The notes under the pieces are model-generated. The model was not told the origin of the DNA. It made no database searches and saw only the letters and a list, made by a program, of their open reading frames with translations. A stretch of 17,399 nt of DNA from Bacillota bacterium. GTDB lineage: Bacteria > Bacillota_I > Bacilli_A > Acholeplasmatales > Acholeplasmataceae. Of this stretch, positions 1 through 7,399 are shown piece by piece. Position 1 is the stretch's first letter. Each line of letters starts with the position of its first letter. Both the position numbers and the translations under genes were made by a program. The stretch covers positions 1 to 17,399 of the forward strand of contig JAEYXZ010000011.1 of NCBI GenBank assembly GCA_023431045.1, in the 5' to 3' direction.

Positions 1-1
1 G

Positions 2-451
2 TTTAATGTTAAATATAATGGTATGGGTTCGACATTAATTGAACTCGCTGATCATGATGCTAATACAATGGATAAGATTAGAACATCTATTTTAAAGAAT
101 CACCCATATCTAATTGATTTACTGAAATCATTCATTGAGCAGTTTGAACTAGGAGATTATATCTTTACTCATGCTGGATATACCTATAGTGAAGATCGTG
201 GTTGGTATAATTATAACTTTAGTAAGACACCGTTATTTATCAGTAATTTCAGTCCAGGAGAGAAGACATATGTTTTTGGACACTTTCATGCCTATGTCCT
301 AAATCAATACTGGCATAAGAAGGCATTTGATGAACCATTCGTTATTCCCGGGTTCATTGGTATTGATACGAGAACTGTCATCTCAAAGAAAATTAATGTA
401 CTCATCTATGATGAAGAAGGAAACTGGCTAAATCAAAGTGAATTTGTATAA
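2..451 (+). CDS. Metallophosphoesterase (PPP-type), 5'-truncated
   Basis: This is the C-terminal part of a calcineurin-like metallophosphoesterase. The frame is open to the left edge of the window (codons from base 2), so the first internal ATG at 23 is probably not the true start. Two family motifs are visible: THAGY, matching the usual VHAG motif that carries a metal-binding histidine, and FGHFHAY, matching the GHTH motif. The late IDTRTV segment corresponds to the IDTG region of PPP-family bacterial phosphatases. The N-terminal GDxHG and GNHD motifs would lie outside the window. Family members hydrolyse phosphoprotein or dinucleoside polyphosphate esters in the cytoplasm, and the substrate cannot be decided from this fragment. 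The gene ends in TAA just before a terminator shared with the converging gpmI. Confidence 0.8.
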   Translation, partial: FNVKYNGMGSTLIELADHDANTMDKIRTSILKNHPYLIDLLKSFIEQFELGDYIFTHAGYTYSEDRGWYNYNFSKTPLFISNFSPGEKTYVFGHFHAYVLNQYWHKKAFDEPFVIPGFIGIDTRTVISKKINVLIYDEEGNWLNQSEFV

Positions 452-452
452 T

Positions 453-488
453 AAAACACTTGGTTCGATTTGATCCAAGTGTTTTTAT
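453..488. terminator. Bidirectional intrinsic terminator between phosphoesterase and gpmI
   Basis: An 11-bp perfect stem pairs 453-463 (AAAACACTTGG) with 475-485 (CCAAGTGTTTT) around an 11-nt loop. T runs on the right and A runs on the left let it work in both directions. It lies between two convergent genes, 1 base after the left stop codon and a few bases from the gpmI stop. Confidence 0.85.
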
Positions 489-489
489 T

Positions 490-2019
490 TTACTTAATGA
501 TTAATGATTTTCCAGTCATTGCTTTTGGTTGTGGGATTCCGAGTAAATCAAGCATTGTTGGTGCAACGTCGCATAACGCACCAGTATTAACTTTAATTCC
601 AGGTTTAGTAATAATGACTGGAACTAAGTTGGTGGTATGAGCGGTATGAGGGTTACCTAGTGCATCACGCATTTGTTCTGCGTTACCATGGTCAGCTAAT
701 ATAATTGCAACACCACCCATTTCAAGAATTTGATTGGTCACAGCTTCAACGCATTCAAGTGTTGCTTCAACAGCTTTAGTAGCAGCTTCAATTGATCCGG
801 TGTGTCCAACCATATCAGGATTTGCAAAGTTTAGAATCATGGTTTGATATTGATTGGTTTTTAAAGCTTTAATGACTTCATCTTTGACGTCATAAGCACT
901 CATTTCAGGTTTTAGATCATAAGTTGGAACCTTTGGAGATTCAACTAAAATTCGTTTAGAATGTGCAAGTGGTACTTCTTTACCACCATCAAAGAAGAAA
1001 GTGACGTGAGCATACTTTTCAGTTTCAGCTGCACGAATTTGGTTTAAACCTGCTTTTTCAATCACACTACCGTATAAATCATCAAATGACTGAAGTTCAA
1101 AGGCTAATTGTCCTTTGACACTTTCATTGTAGTGCATCATTGAAACGTAGAAGATGTTTTGAAGAGGTTGATTGATGTGAAGTAGTGGTTTACCTTCGGT
1201 ATAGTATTGTTTTACTGCAGAAGGGTTAGATAATGCTGTAGACATACGAATTGCTCTATCAGGTCTAAAGTTTGCAAAGATGATGGCATCATTGTCTTTG
1301 ATTAAACCATTTGAATTAACAATAAAAGGTTTAATGAATTCATCGGTAATACCAGCTTTATAGGATGCTTCAATACCTTCTAAAACATTATCATAATGTG
1401 GTGCATCACCTAAGGTCATAGCATCATATGCGAGTTGAATACGATCCCAATTGTTATCACGATCCATTGCATAATAACGACCTGATAATGTTGCAACATT
1501 AAAGCCATAATCAACTAAATCTTTCACAAATCCTAAACCGGGTGTTTGTGGGGTATCGCGACCATCAGTAAATGCATGTAAATAGGTTTGACCATCAACG
1601 CCTTCTTGTCTAGCTAAGTCAAGTAAAGCTTTAAAATGCGTTGGATATGAGTGAACGCCACCATCTGAAACTAATCCTAAAATATGTAATTTAGAATGAT
1701 TCTTTTTAACATGCTTAATCGCATTTAAAAAGGCATCATTGGTGAAGAAAGAACCATCTTTAATGGCAACATTGATTCTTGATAGAGATTGCCAAACGAC
1801 ACGACCTGCACCTAAATTTAAGTGACCAACTTCACTATTACCCATTTGACCTTCTGGTAGCCCAACTGCTTCGCCAGATGCAACCAGTGTGCTATTTGGA
1901 TATGTTTTTAATAAATAATCTAAATATTTTGTTTTAGCGAGTGTAACTGCGTTTGATGATGATGCAGGAGCTAAGCCTAAACCATCCATAATAATAAGAC
2001 CAACAAATTTTTCTTTCAT
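490..2019 (-). CDS. gpmI: 2,3-bisphosphoglycerate-independent phosphoglycerate mutase
   Basis: GpmI interconverts 3-phosphoglycerate and 2-phosphoglycerate in glycolysis and is a cytoplasmic, Mn-dependent enzyme of the alkaline phosphatase superfamily. Visible motifs in order are MDGLGL (metal-binding Asp12), GNSEVGHLNLGAGR (phosphoserine nucleophile Ser62), DGRDTP, RYYAMDRDNNWDR, NFRPDRAIRMS, ADHGNAEQM and HTAHTTNLVP near the C-terminus. The longest frame starts at 2070, but I choose the ATG at 2019. An AAAGGA ribosome-binding site sits upstream of it, the protein becomes 509 residues (typical for the family), and the catalytic serine falls at position 62, as in the Geobacillus enzyme. It is transcribed alone, converging on the phosphoesterase. 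The next glycolytic gene, eno, lies 2 kb away on the other strand. Confidence 0.97.
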   Translation of the reverse strand: MKEKFVGLIIMDGLGLAPASSSNAVTLAKTKYLDYLLKTYPNSTLVASGEAVGLPEGQMGNSEVGHLNLGAGRVVWQSLSRINVAIKDGSFFTNDAFLNAIKHVKKNHSKLHILGLVSDGGVHSYPTHFKALLDLARQEGVDGQTYLHAFTDGRDTPQTPGLGFVKDLVDYGFNVATLSGRYYAMDRDNNWDRIQLAYDAMTLGDAPHYDNVLEGIEASYKAGITDEFIKPFIVNSNGLIKDNDAIIFANFRPDRAIRMSTALSNPSAVKQYYTEGKPLLHINQPLQNIFYVSMMHYNESVKGQLAFELQSFDDLYGSVIEKAGLNQIRAAETEKYAHVTFFFDGGKEVPLAHSKRILVESPKVPTYDLKPEMSAYDVKDEVIKALKTNQYQTMILNFANPDMVGHTGSIEAATKAVEATLECVEAVTNQILEMGGVAIILADHGNAEQMRDALGNPHTAHTTNLVPVIITKPGIKVNTGALCDVAPTMLDLLGIPQPKAMTGKSLIIK

Positions 2020-2049
2020 GAACTTTTTCCTTTCGTCATAACCTTTTTC

Positions 2050-2076
2050 ATTATACAACATTTTATTCAATCACAA
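2050..2076 (-). promoter_or_regulatory. Candidate gpmI promoter
   Basis: Read on the minus strand there is a perfect TATAAT (plus-strand 2050-2055) 15 bases downstream of TTGTGA (plus-strand 2071-2076). The -10 box is strong, while the -35 match and its short spacer are weak. Its use also argues that translation starts at 2019, because the longer reading frame would begin upstream of or at the expected transcript start. Confidence 0.45.
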
Positions 2077-2118
2077 AGTGATTTATATATATCGTCGAAT
2101 AAAACCCATACTTATTAA

Positions 2119-2147
2119 TTGTATAAAAGCTAGAATCCATATAAAAT
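2119..2147 (+). promoter_or_regulatory. Candidate promoter of the lipoprotein protease gene
   Basis: TTGTAT (2119-2124) and TAAAAT (2142-2147) are separated by 17 bases. The leader would be only about a dozen bases, leaving the AGAGGTG ribosome-binding site near the very 5' end of the transcript. A promoter further upstream therefore remains possible. Confidence 0.35.
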
Positions 2148-2165
2148 AGTAATAAGAGGTGTCAT

Positions 2166-3005
2166 ATGAAAAAGATCTTTCTAATGGTATTCATATTGAT
2201 TAATGTCTTACTTGTAACGTCATGTGCTCGAATTATCTATGAACCAACGTTTGATGAGTACGCCATTGAAACTCGAGAAATGAATCCCTCAAATCAATAT
2301 GAGTCTACTCCAAATAAAGCGATTGAGAATTTGATTGATGATGAATATATCACTGCCAATATTTTAATTGAGAATAAATCAGATCAAGGATTTGCAAGTC
2401 TATTCTTTGGTTCTGAAGGAAAACTTGGTTCCGGTGTTATTTTCTATGAGACAGAAGAATATTATTATGCCTTAACCAATGCTCATGTTGTTTCAGATTA
2501 CAAGGAAGATTTCTATTCTATTTATGTCACCGACTATTATGAAAATACCTATCTAGCTTATGTTTATGAAGGTTCATATCAAGAAACATATGATTTAGCA
2601 GTCATCGTTTTCATGAAGAAAGCTGCGGATCTTCACGTTATGGAGATTAAGACAACACAGTTAATATGGAGTCAAGATGTGATTGCGGTTGGTAATCCAA
2701 ATGGGGATCGAAATATTATTACTCGTGGAAAATATATGTCAAGCGAATATGTTGATATCATGACCGATGAAGGAATACCTGAAGAAAAACCATATCCATT
2801 TTATGTTCATTCCGCATTTATAGAGCCTGGTAGTTCAGGTGGAATGTTACTTGATTTATCGTTATCTGTCGTTGGTATTAACACCGCTGCAGCAACCGAT
2901 CATTTTGATGCCTTCATTGAAGGGTATGCAATCCCTGGATATGTTCTAGTTGATTATTTAGAAGATTATGTCTATGTTGAAATAAGTGAAACTGAATCTG
3001 CTTAG
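2166..3005 (+). CDS. Trypsin-like serine protease lipoprotein
   Basis: This is a predicted surface-anchored serine endopeptidase of the trypsin/HtrA-like fold. The N-terminus is a lipoprotein signal peptide: MKK, a hydrophobic stretch, then LVTSC, giving lipidated Cys20 after signal peptidase II cleavage. The catalytic triad is complete: His107 in TNAHVVS, Asp143 in YDLAVIV, and Ser224 in EPGSSGGMLLD. GNPNGDRN before the serine matches the usual AIGNP segment of this clan. There is no C-terminal PDZ domain: 279 residues are used up by a linker of roughly 50 residues and the protease domain. The ribosome-binding site is AGAGGTG just before the ATG. It stands alone between gpmI (divergent) and the FMN riboswitch. 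The substrate is unknown, with protein quality control or processing at the membrane surface the likely role. Confidence 0.85.
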   Translation: MKKIFLMVFILINVLLVTSCARIIYEPTFDEYAIETREMNPSNQYESTPNKAIENLIDDEYITANILIENKSDQGFASLFFGSEGKLGSGVIFYETEEYYYALTNAHVVSDYKEDFYSIYVTDYYENTYLAYVYEGSYQETYDLAVIVFMKKAADLHVMEIKTTQLIWSQDVIAVGNPNGDRNIITRGKYMSSEYVDIMTDEGIPEEKPYPFYVHSAFIEPGSSGGMLLDLSLSVVGINTAAATDHFDAFIEGYAIPGYVLVDYLEDYVYVEISETESA

Positions 3006-3026
3006 CGTTTTCATTTATAATATTAT

Positions 3027-3055
3027 TTGAAATATCAGTCATAGAATGTTAAAAT
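3027..3055 (+). promoter_or_regulatory. Promoter of the FMN riboswitch/ribU transcript
   Basis: TTGAAA (3027-3032) and TAAAAT (3050-3055) are separated by exactly 17 bases, and a TG one base before the -10 makes it an extended -10. The predicted start near 3062 falls about ten bases before the riboswitch aptamer, as expected. Confidence 0.7.
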
Positions 3056-3072
3056 GAACATACAAAATTAAA

Positions 3073-3191
3073 TCATCTTCGGGGCGGAGTGAAATTCTCC
3101 ACCGGCAGTAAAAGTCTGCGAGCTAAACATATTTAGCAGGAACCTGTGTGATTCAGGTACCGACAGTATAGTCTGGATGGGAGAAGAAAAT
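3073..3191 (+). ncRNA. FMN riboswitch (RFN element)
   Basis: The conserved blocks of the RFN aptamer appear in order: CTTCGGGGCGGAGTGAAATT, CTCCACCGGCAGTAAAAGTC, an internal helix, CAGGAACCTGTG with the matching GATTCAGG, then ACCGACAGTATAGTCTGGAT and GAGAAGAAAA closing the base helix. It binds flavin mononucleotide. High FMN is expected to lower expression of the downstream riboflavin uptake gene. A terminator hairpin follows at once, so control is probably transcriptional. Confidence 0.95.
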
Positions 3192-3213
3192 ATCTTTTTT
3201 TGAGTCCTTTTTT

Positions 3214-3250
3214 AGTTACCCGAAATGGTTTGTTTGGGTAACTTTTTTTT
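3214..3250 (+). terminator. Riboswitch-associated intrinsic terminator
   Basis: AGTTACCC (3214-3221) pairs with GGGTAACT (3236-3243), followed by an eight-T run (3243-3250). It lies between the FMN aptamer and the ribU ribosome-binding site, the normal place for the expression platform. I did not identify a clear competing antiterminator pairing by eye. Confidence 0.8.
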
Positions 3251-3268
3251 GACAATAAGGAGGAAAAT

Positions 3269-3931
3269 ATGAGTCAAAATCATTTTCAAATCAGACATCT
3301 GATTTACATCATTACTCTTTCAGCCATTTCAATCGTCGTCGGACTGATTGAAATACCATGGGGGATGATCATCCCAACTGCAGGATTTCTGAAACTTGAT
3401 TTTTCAGAAGTCATCATCTTAGTATCACTTGTTTTATTAGGTACGAAGAACACATTTTTCGTTATCTTATTAAGATCCATTGCCAGACGTTTAGTGATCG
3501 GTATGGGACCTGATCAATGGCTTGGTGAAGGTCTTGCAATCCTTGCTAGTCTTTCGATTATCTTAGCATACTGGATTGTTTTATTCATCTTTAAAAGAAC
3601 TGAACGTCCTCTATTAAAACATGATGATGTGGATTTATCTGTTGGTTGGAAAGAATGGTTAATTGGGACATCTCTAATTACAATCTCTTTAACTGTTGTA
3701 TTATTTACAGTCAATCTCTTCGTGACAACACCACTTTACTTTGGTATACTCGGTGATAACACCTATACTTTTGCAGGGATCATGGCTGGCGAATCTTTTT
3801 GGTATCCAAATCCAAATGACTATATCAGTTTTACAGTGATTTCATATATTCCGTTTAATTTAGTGAAGGGAATATTGGTATCAAGTATCTTCTTTATGGT
3901 GAAACCATACTTGAAAGCAATTAAGTTTTAA
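3269..3931 (+). CDS. ribU: RibU-type riboflavin ECF transporter S component
   Basis: This integral membrane protein is the predicted substrate-binding (S) subunit of an energy-coupling-factor riboflavin importer. It would work with shared EcfA/EcfA'/EcfT proteins encoded elsewhere. The 220 residues contain about six hydrophobic segments. Residues 40-50 (GFLKLDFSEVI) match the conserved LKxDFSE loop of RibU proteins. A charged loop at about residues 108-128 separates the third and fourth helices. The start is fixed by AAGGAGG six bases before the ATG at 3269. The FMN riboswitch directly upstream is the strongest evidence for riboflavin as substrate. The sequence itself is divergent, so another flavin or flavin precursor cannot be excluded. 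Confidence 0.88.
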   Translation: MSQNHFQIRHLIYIITLSAISIVVGLIEIPWGMIIPTAGFLKLDFSEVIILVSLVLLGTKNTFFVILLRSIARRLVIGMGPDQWLGEGLAILASLSIILAYWIVLFIFKRTERPLLKHDDVDLSVGWKEWLIGTSLITISLTVVLFTVNLFVTTPLYFGILGDNTYTFAGIMAGESFWYPNPNDYISFTVISYIPFNLVKGILVSSIFFMVKPYLKAIKF

Positions 3932-3960
3932 ATGAGTATACGCTTTCAATTCAATTTGAT

Positions 3961-3989
3961 TTGTAAAATCATCGACTTAAATGTATAAT
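3961..3989 (+). promoter_or_regulatory. Promoter of eno
   Basis: TTGTAA (3961-3966) and a perfect TATAAT (3984-3989) are separated by 17 bases, with about 47 bases to the eno start codon. eno therefore appears to be a monocistronic unit, separate from ribU. Confidence 0.65.
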
Positions 3990-4036
3990 ATGAATGGTCA
4001 ATTAATAAAATCAAAAACTTAAAAGGAGAATTAAAT

Positions 4037-5332
4037 ATGCCATATATTACAAGTGTGTATGCAAGAGAAGTTCTAGACTCTCGTGGTAATCCAACTGTTG
4101 AAGTTGAAGTTGCAACTGAATCTGGTGCTTTTGGACGCGCATTAGTTCCATCTGGAGCATCAACTGGAGAACATGAAGCAGTTGAATTACGTGATGGAGA
4201 TAAGAGCCGTTACTTAGGTAAAGGGGTTTTAAAAGCAGTTGCAAATGTCAATGAACTCATTGGACCTGCAATTTTAGGGGAATCTGTTTTAGATCAAGTT
4301 GGAATCGATCGTAAATTAATCGAACTTGATGGTACAAAGAATAAAGGAAAACTTGGTGCAAATGCTATTTTAGGTGTTTCAATTGCTGTTGCTAAAGCAG
4401 CTGCTGATTTACTTGGATTAGAATTATACCAATACCTAGGCGGATTTAACGCGAAGCAATTACCAGTTCCAATGATGAATATCATCAATGGTGGCGCACA
4501 CTCAGATGCTCCAATTGACTTCCAAGAATTCATGATTTACCCTGTTGGAGCTAAATCATTTAAAGAAGCAATTCGTTGGGGTGCTGAAGTATTCCATAAC
4601 TTAAAATCAATCTTAAAGAAAGCTGGACTTGTTACAGCTGTTGGTGATGAAGGTGGATTTGCTCCAAACTTATCATCCAATGAAGCAACCATTGAAGCAA
4701 TCTTAGAAGCAATTAAAAAAGCAGGTTATGAACCAGGTAAAGATATTTATATTGGTTTTGACGTTGCTGCATCAGAATTCTTTGATGATGCTAAAAACAA
4801 GTACGTTTTCAAGAAATCAACTAAAGAAGAATTCACATCAGCTGAATTAGTATCATACTATGAAAAACTAGTTGCTAAATATCCAATCATTTCAATCGAA
4901 GATGGTATGGATGAAAATGACTGGGCTGGTTGGAAGTTATTAACCGACAAACTTGGTTCTAAGATTCAACTTGTAGGTGACGATCTATTCGTTACAAACA
5001 CTGAATATTTAGCTAAAGGTATTGCAACAAACACTGCAAACTCAATTCTAATTAAAGTTAACCAAATCGGTACTTTAACTGAAACATTCGATGCAATCGA
5101 AATGGCAAAACGTGCTGGTTATACTGCAGTTGTCTCACATCGTTCTGGTGAAACAGAAGATACAACAATTGCTGATATCGCTGTTGCAACCAACGCTGGA
5201 CAAATTAAGACTGGTTCTGCATCACGTACTGACCGTGTTGCTAAATACAACCAATTAATTCGTATCGAAGATCAACTTGGTGATGATGCTCAATACCTAG
5301 GTTTAAAGGCATTCTACAACCTTAAAAAGTAA
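4037..5332 (+). CDS. eno: Enolase (phosphopyruvate hydratase)
   Basis: Enolase dehydrates 2-phosphoglycerate to phosphoenolpyruvate in glycolysis and is also an RNA degradosome partner in some Firmicutes. The 431-residue length is normal. Conserved features are SRGNPTVEVEV near the start, PSGASTGEHEA (mobile catalytic loop), GDEGGFAPN with catalytic Glu205, metal-ligand Asp242 (GFDVAASEF), Glu288 (SIEDGMDE) and Asp315 (GDDLFVTN), base Lys340 (LIKVNQIG), and His368-Arg369-Ser370 (SHRSGETEDT). The start is set by AAAAGGAG upstream of the ATG. Codon use is regular and strongly repetitive (GAA, GCA, GTT, TTA), consistent with high expression. The gene has its own promoter and a strong terminator. 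Confidence 0.99.
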   Translation: MPYITSVYAREVLDSRGNPTVEVEVATESGAFGRALVPSGASTGEHEAVELRDGDKSRYLGKGVLKAVANVNELIGPAILGESVLDQVGIDRKLIELDGTKNKGKLGANAILGVSIAVAKAAADLLGLELYQYLGGFNAKQLPVPMMNIINGGAHSDAPIDFQEFMIYPVGAKSFKEAIRWGAEVFHNLKSILKKAGLVTAVGDEGGFAPNLSSNEATIEAILEAIKKAGYEPGKDIYIGFDVAASEFFDDAKNKYVFKKSTKEEFTSAELVSYYEKLVAKYPIISIEDGMDENDWAGWKLLTDKLGSKIQLVGDDLFVTNTEYLAKGIATNTANSILIKVNQIGTLTETFDAIEMAKRAGYTAVVSHRSGETEDTTIADIAVATNAGQIKTGSASRTDRVAKYNQLIRIEDQLGDDAQYLGLKAFYNLKK

Positions 5333-5344
5333 ATTTTAAGATTT

Positions 5345-5374
5345 AAACACCTTCCATGTGGAAGGTGTTTTTTT
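5345..5374 (+). terminator. Intrinsic terminator of eno
   Basis: AAACACCTTCC (5345-5355) pairs perfectly with GGAAGGTGTTT (5360-5370) around a 4-base loop, followed by a T run to 5374. It lies 12 bases after the eno stop codon. Confidence 0.92.
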
Positions 5375-5454
5375 GCATTATAGAAGTATGTCTATAAGAC
5401 ATATGATAAGATAAAGCAAATTAATAAATGATTCATGTAAAGGGGATATTTGAG

Positions 5455-5865
5455 ATGGATGCGAAACGGATTTATCTTAATTTACCGATTGAAGATGTCA
5501 ATCGAACCAAACATTTTTGGTCTGAATTAGGGTTTAAAATTGATGAAAAATTTACCGGTGGTGAAACGGTTGCGGTGGTGCTCATTGAAGATTTAGTCTA
5601 TGCATTATTTTCTGAGAAAAGACGATTCTCAGAGTTTACTACTCGTAAGATAGCAACCGATGAGACCACACAAGTGTTATTTGCAGTTGATGTTGAGAGT
5701 CGTGCTAAAGTCGATCAAATCATCGAAATTGCGGTTAAGAATGGTGCTAAGAAATATCTTAATGCAGAAGACCATGGTTGGATGTATTTTGATCGTTTTA
5801 TCGATTTAGATGGACATCAATGGGAAATATTATTTAGTGACATAACACTTTTACCAAATGAATAA
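5455..5865 (+). CDS. VOC-family protein (glyoxalase/bleomycin-resistance fold)
   Basis: This small cytoplasmic protein of the vicinal oxygen chelate superfamily has two beta-alpha-beta-beta-beta units. The first begins with RIYLNLPIEDVNRTKHFW and the second ends with DLDGHQWEILF. The Glu in HQWE is the usual C-terminal metal ligand. No residue in the first repeat clearly matches the histidine seen in true glyoxalase I, and the substrate is unknown. The frame opens at 5428, but I prefer the ATG at 5455 (136 residues). AAAGGGG at 5439-5445 is well placed for that codon, and family members start close to this beta strand. The gene lies between two terminators and is therefore an independent unit. 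I see no convincing promoter in the roughly 80 bases upstream. Confidence 0.8.
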   Translation: MDAKRIYLNLPIEDVNRTKHFWSELGFKIDEKFTGGETVAVVLIEDLVYALFSEKRRFSEFTTRKIATDETTQVLFAVDVESRAKVDQIIEIAVKNGAKKYLNAEDHGWMYFDRFIDLDGHQWEILFSDITLLPNE

Positions 5866-5885
5866 ACTCAATAAACTATATTTTT

Positions 5886-5917
5886 AAAATCGATGTATAT
5901 ACTTACATCGGTTTTTT
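5886..5917 (+). terminator. Intrinsic terminator after the VOC gene
   Basis: AAAATCGATGTA (5886-5897) pairs with TACATCGGTTTT (5904-5915) with one G-U wobble and a 6-base loop, followed by T residues to 5917. It lies about 20 bases past the VOC stop codon. Confidence 0.82.
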
Positions 5918-5928
5918 TAAATTAACTA

Positions 5929-5937
5929 TGTTAAAAT
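5929..5937 (+). promoter_or_regulatory. Extended -10 promoter, DUF1295 operon
   Basis: TGTTAAAAT is an extended -10 (TG, one base, TAAAAT at 5932-5937) just past the upstream terminator and about 32 bases before the DUF1295 start. No good -35 box is seen at the usual spacing. The same nine bases recur at 3047 and 10173. Confidence 0.45.
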
Positions 5938-5969
5938 AATAACAGAAATCATCAAGTCCGAGGTTATTT

Positions 5970-6875
5970 ATGAGAGAAAAAACAAAAGCAATATTAATTA
6001 TTACAGTGATCTATATCATCATGTTCGTCATTGGATATCTATCATATGCATTTATACCATTACCTTCGATACTCTTAAGTGTTTTAGTTGCAGATGTCAT
6101 TATGACAATCTTTATTTGGCTTTTAAGTTTAATCCTTAAAAATGCCTCACTTTATGATCCATACTGGAGTGTTGTCCCACCAGTCATCATTCTATTTTTA
6201 ATGATTGATCAAGCTAATTTTGGGCTAAACTTAATTTTACTATTTATAGGAATCCTGATTTGGTCGGTTCGTTTAACCTATAACTGGGCTAAACTATTCA
6301 AAGGACTTCACGAACAAGATTGGCGTTATGATCAGATCAAAGCATTCAATCCAAAACTTTTCCCTTTAACAAATTTAACCGGCATTATGATGTTTCCTAC
6401 TTTAATTGTTTTTGCACAGTTGATTGGATTAACAGCCATGATTGAAGTTGATCATCAATTAGGTTTTTCAACAATTATCGGTTTTATATTAATTGTTTTA
6501 GCGACATTATTGCAGTTTATTTCTGATTCACAAATGCAATCATTTAAAAAAACTAATCAAGTTAAGAACAAGATTATCGATATTGGTTTATGGAAGTATT
6601 CAAGACATCCTAATTATTTAGGAGAAATCTTGATTTGGTTTGGTGTTTATATGTTCTATGCTGATGTCTATGGAATTACACCTCATATTTTTGCCCCAAT
6701 TGGAATGTTACTCATGTTTTTAGTGATTTCAATTCCAATGATGGAAAGAAAAATAATAAAGACAAGACCAGCGTACAAAATGTATCAGAAAGAAGTGGCA
6801 ATGCTGATACCTTTTGTCAAATTTAAATTAGGAAAAGAACAACATGCTCAAAACGAGACTAGCAACCAATCATGA
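5970..6875 (+). CDS. DUF1295 membrane protein (steroid 5-alpha-reductase C-terminal-like)
   Basis: This is an integral membrane protein of 301 residues with about seven or eight hydrophobic segments. Residues 62-70 (YDPYWSVVP) and especially 207-219 (LWKYSRHPNYLGE) are hallmarks of the DUF1295 family. That family is related to the C-terminal domain of steroid 5-alpha-reductases and to isoprenylcysteine methyltransferases. Those enzymes act on lipid-like substrates at the membrane, with NADPH or S-adenosylmethionine binding around the RHPNY motif. The reaction in bacteria of this type is not known. The start follows GAGG with a 6-base spacer. The 3' end overlaps the next gene by 32 bases, so the two are translated from one mRNA. 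Confidence 0.82.
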   Translation: MREKTKAILIITVIYIIMFVIGYLSYAFIPLPSILLSVLVADVIMTIFIWLLSLILKNASLYDPYWSVVPPVIILFLMIDQANFGLNLILLFIGILIWSVRLTYNWAKLFKGLHEQDWRYDQIKAFNPKLFPLTNLTGIMMFPTLIVFAQLIGLTAMIEVDHQLGFSTIIGFILIVLATLLQFISDSQMQSFKKTNQVKNKIIDIGLWKYSRHPNYLGEILIWFGVYMFYADVYGITPHIFAPIGMLLMFLVISIPMMERKIIKTRPAYKMYQKEVAMLIPFVKFKLGKEQHAQNETSNQS

Positions 6876-7353
6876 TCTAAAAGATATCTTAGAGGCTATT
6901 CAAGATTCTGCTCGATTTTTAAAGCAAAATAAAATACCTCAATGGCAAGGCATGAATTGTCCAAATGAAGACTTAATCAAATCTGACATCGAAAATAAAC
7001 ATGGTTATGTCTTGCTTATGAATGATGTTGTTTGTGGCTATGCAGCATTTTCTGATACAAGAGAAAAAGTGTATGATGATTTGTATCAAAGACTTCATTT
7101 ACCAAGTCAAAAGTATATTGTTATTCATCGAATTGCGAGCAAGGATTCAATTCGTGGTCAAGGACTTATTTCGACATTTTTAAAGCTTGTAATGAGAGAT
7201 TTATCTGTTAAAGTAAATGACTTTAGAATTGATACCCATCCACTCAATTTGTTCATGCAAAAAGTGTTAAAGAATCTTGATTTTAATTATATAGGTGATG
7301 TCACTTTACCGATTACGGATGGGTTTAGACACACCTACAGACTGCTTTTTTGA
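6844..7353 (+). CDS. GNAT-family N-acetyltransferase
   Basis: This is a predicted acetyl-CoA-dependent acetyltransferase of 169 residues. The N-terminus (LATNHDLKDILEAIQDS) is the usual first strand and helix of GNAT proteins. The acetyl-CoA pyrophosphate-binding loop is IRGQGLIST, following the strand IVIHRIAS (motif A). The C-terminal part (NLFMQKVLKNLDFNYIG) matches motif B, in which the protein rejoins the core at the Phe/Tyr-rich strand. The acceptor cannot be told from sequence. AGGA at 6830-6833, ten bases before the ATG, sits inside the upstream DUF1295 gene, with which it overlaps by 32 bases. Confidence 0.82.
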   Translation: MLKTRLATNHDLKDILEAIQDSARFLKQNKIPQWQGMNCPNEDLIKSDIENKHGYVLLMNDVVCGYAAFSDTREKVYDDLYQRLHLPSQKYIVIHRIASKDSIRGQGLISTFLKLVMRDLSVKVNDFRIDTHPLNLFMQKVLKNLDFNYIGDVTLPITDGFRHTYRLLF

Positions 7354-7362
7354 GCATTTTTA

Positions 7363-7371
7363 TGATATAAT
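7363..7371 (+). promoter_or_regulatory. Extended -10 promoter of the 7400-rnr unit
   Basis: TGATATAAT gives an extended -10 with a perfect TATAAT at 7366-7371, ten bases after the acetyltransferase stop codon and 28 bases before the next start. The -35 region is poor, which extended -10 promoters tolerate. Confidence 0.5.
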
Positions 7372-7399
7372 CATATTGCTTGAAAGGTTGTTGATTTAT

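Noticed and set aside
3957..3971. TGATTT/AAATCA hairpin after ribU
   Set aside because: It is short and AT-rich, has no T tract, and overlaps the eno -35 region. It is probably chance.
4047..4533. Open frames on the minus strand inside eno
   Set aside because: They are shadows produced by regular codon use in eno, have no family resemblance and no ribosome-binding sites.
7295..7399. N-terminal extension of the two-helix membrane protein
   Set aside because: It overlaps the end of the acetyltransferase gene and lies upstream of the promoter. The ATG at 7400 is a better start.
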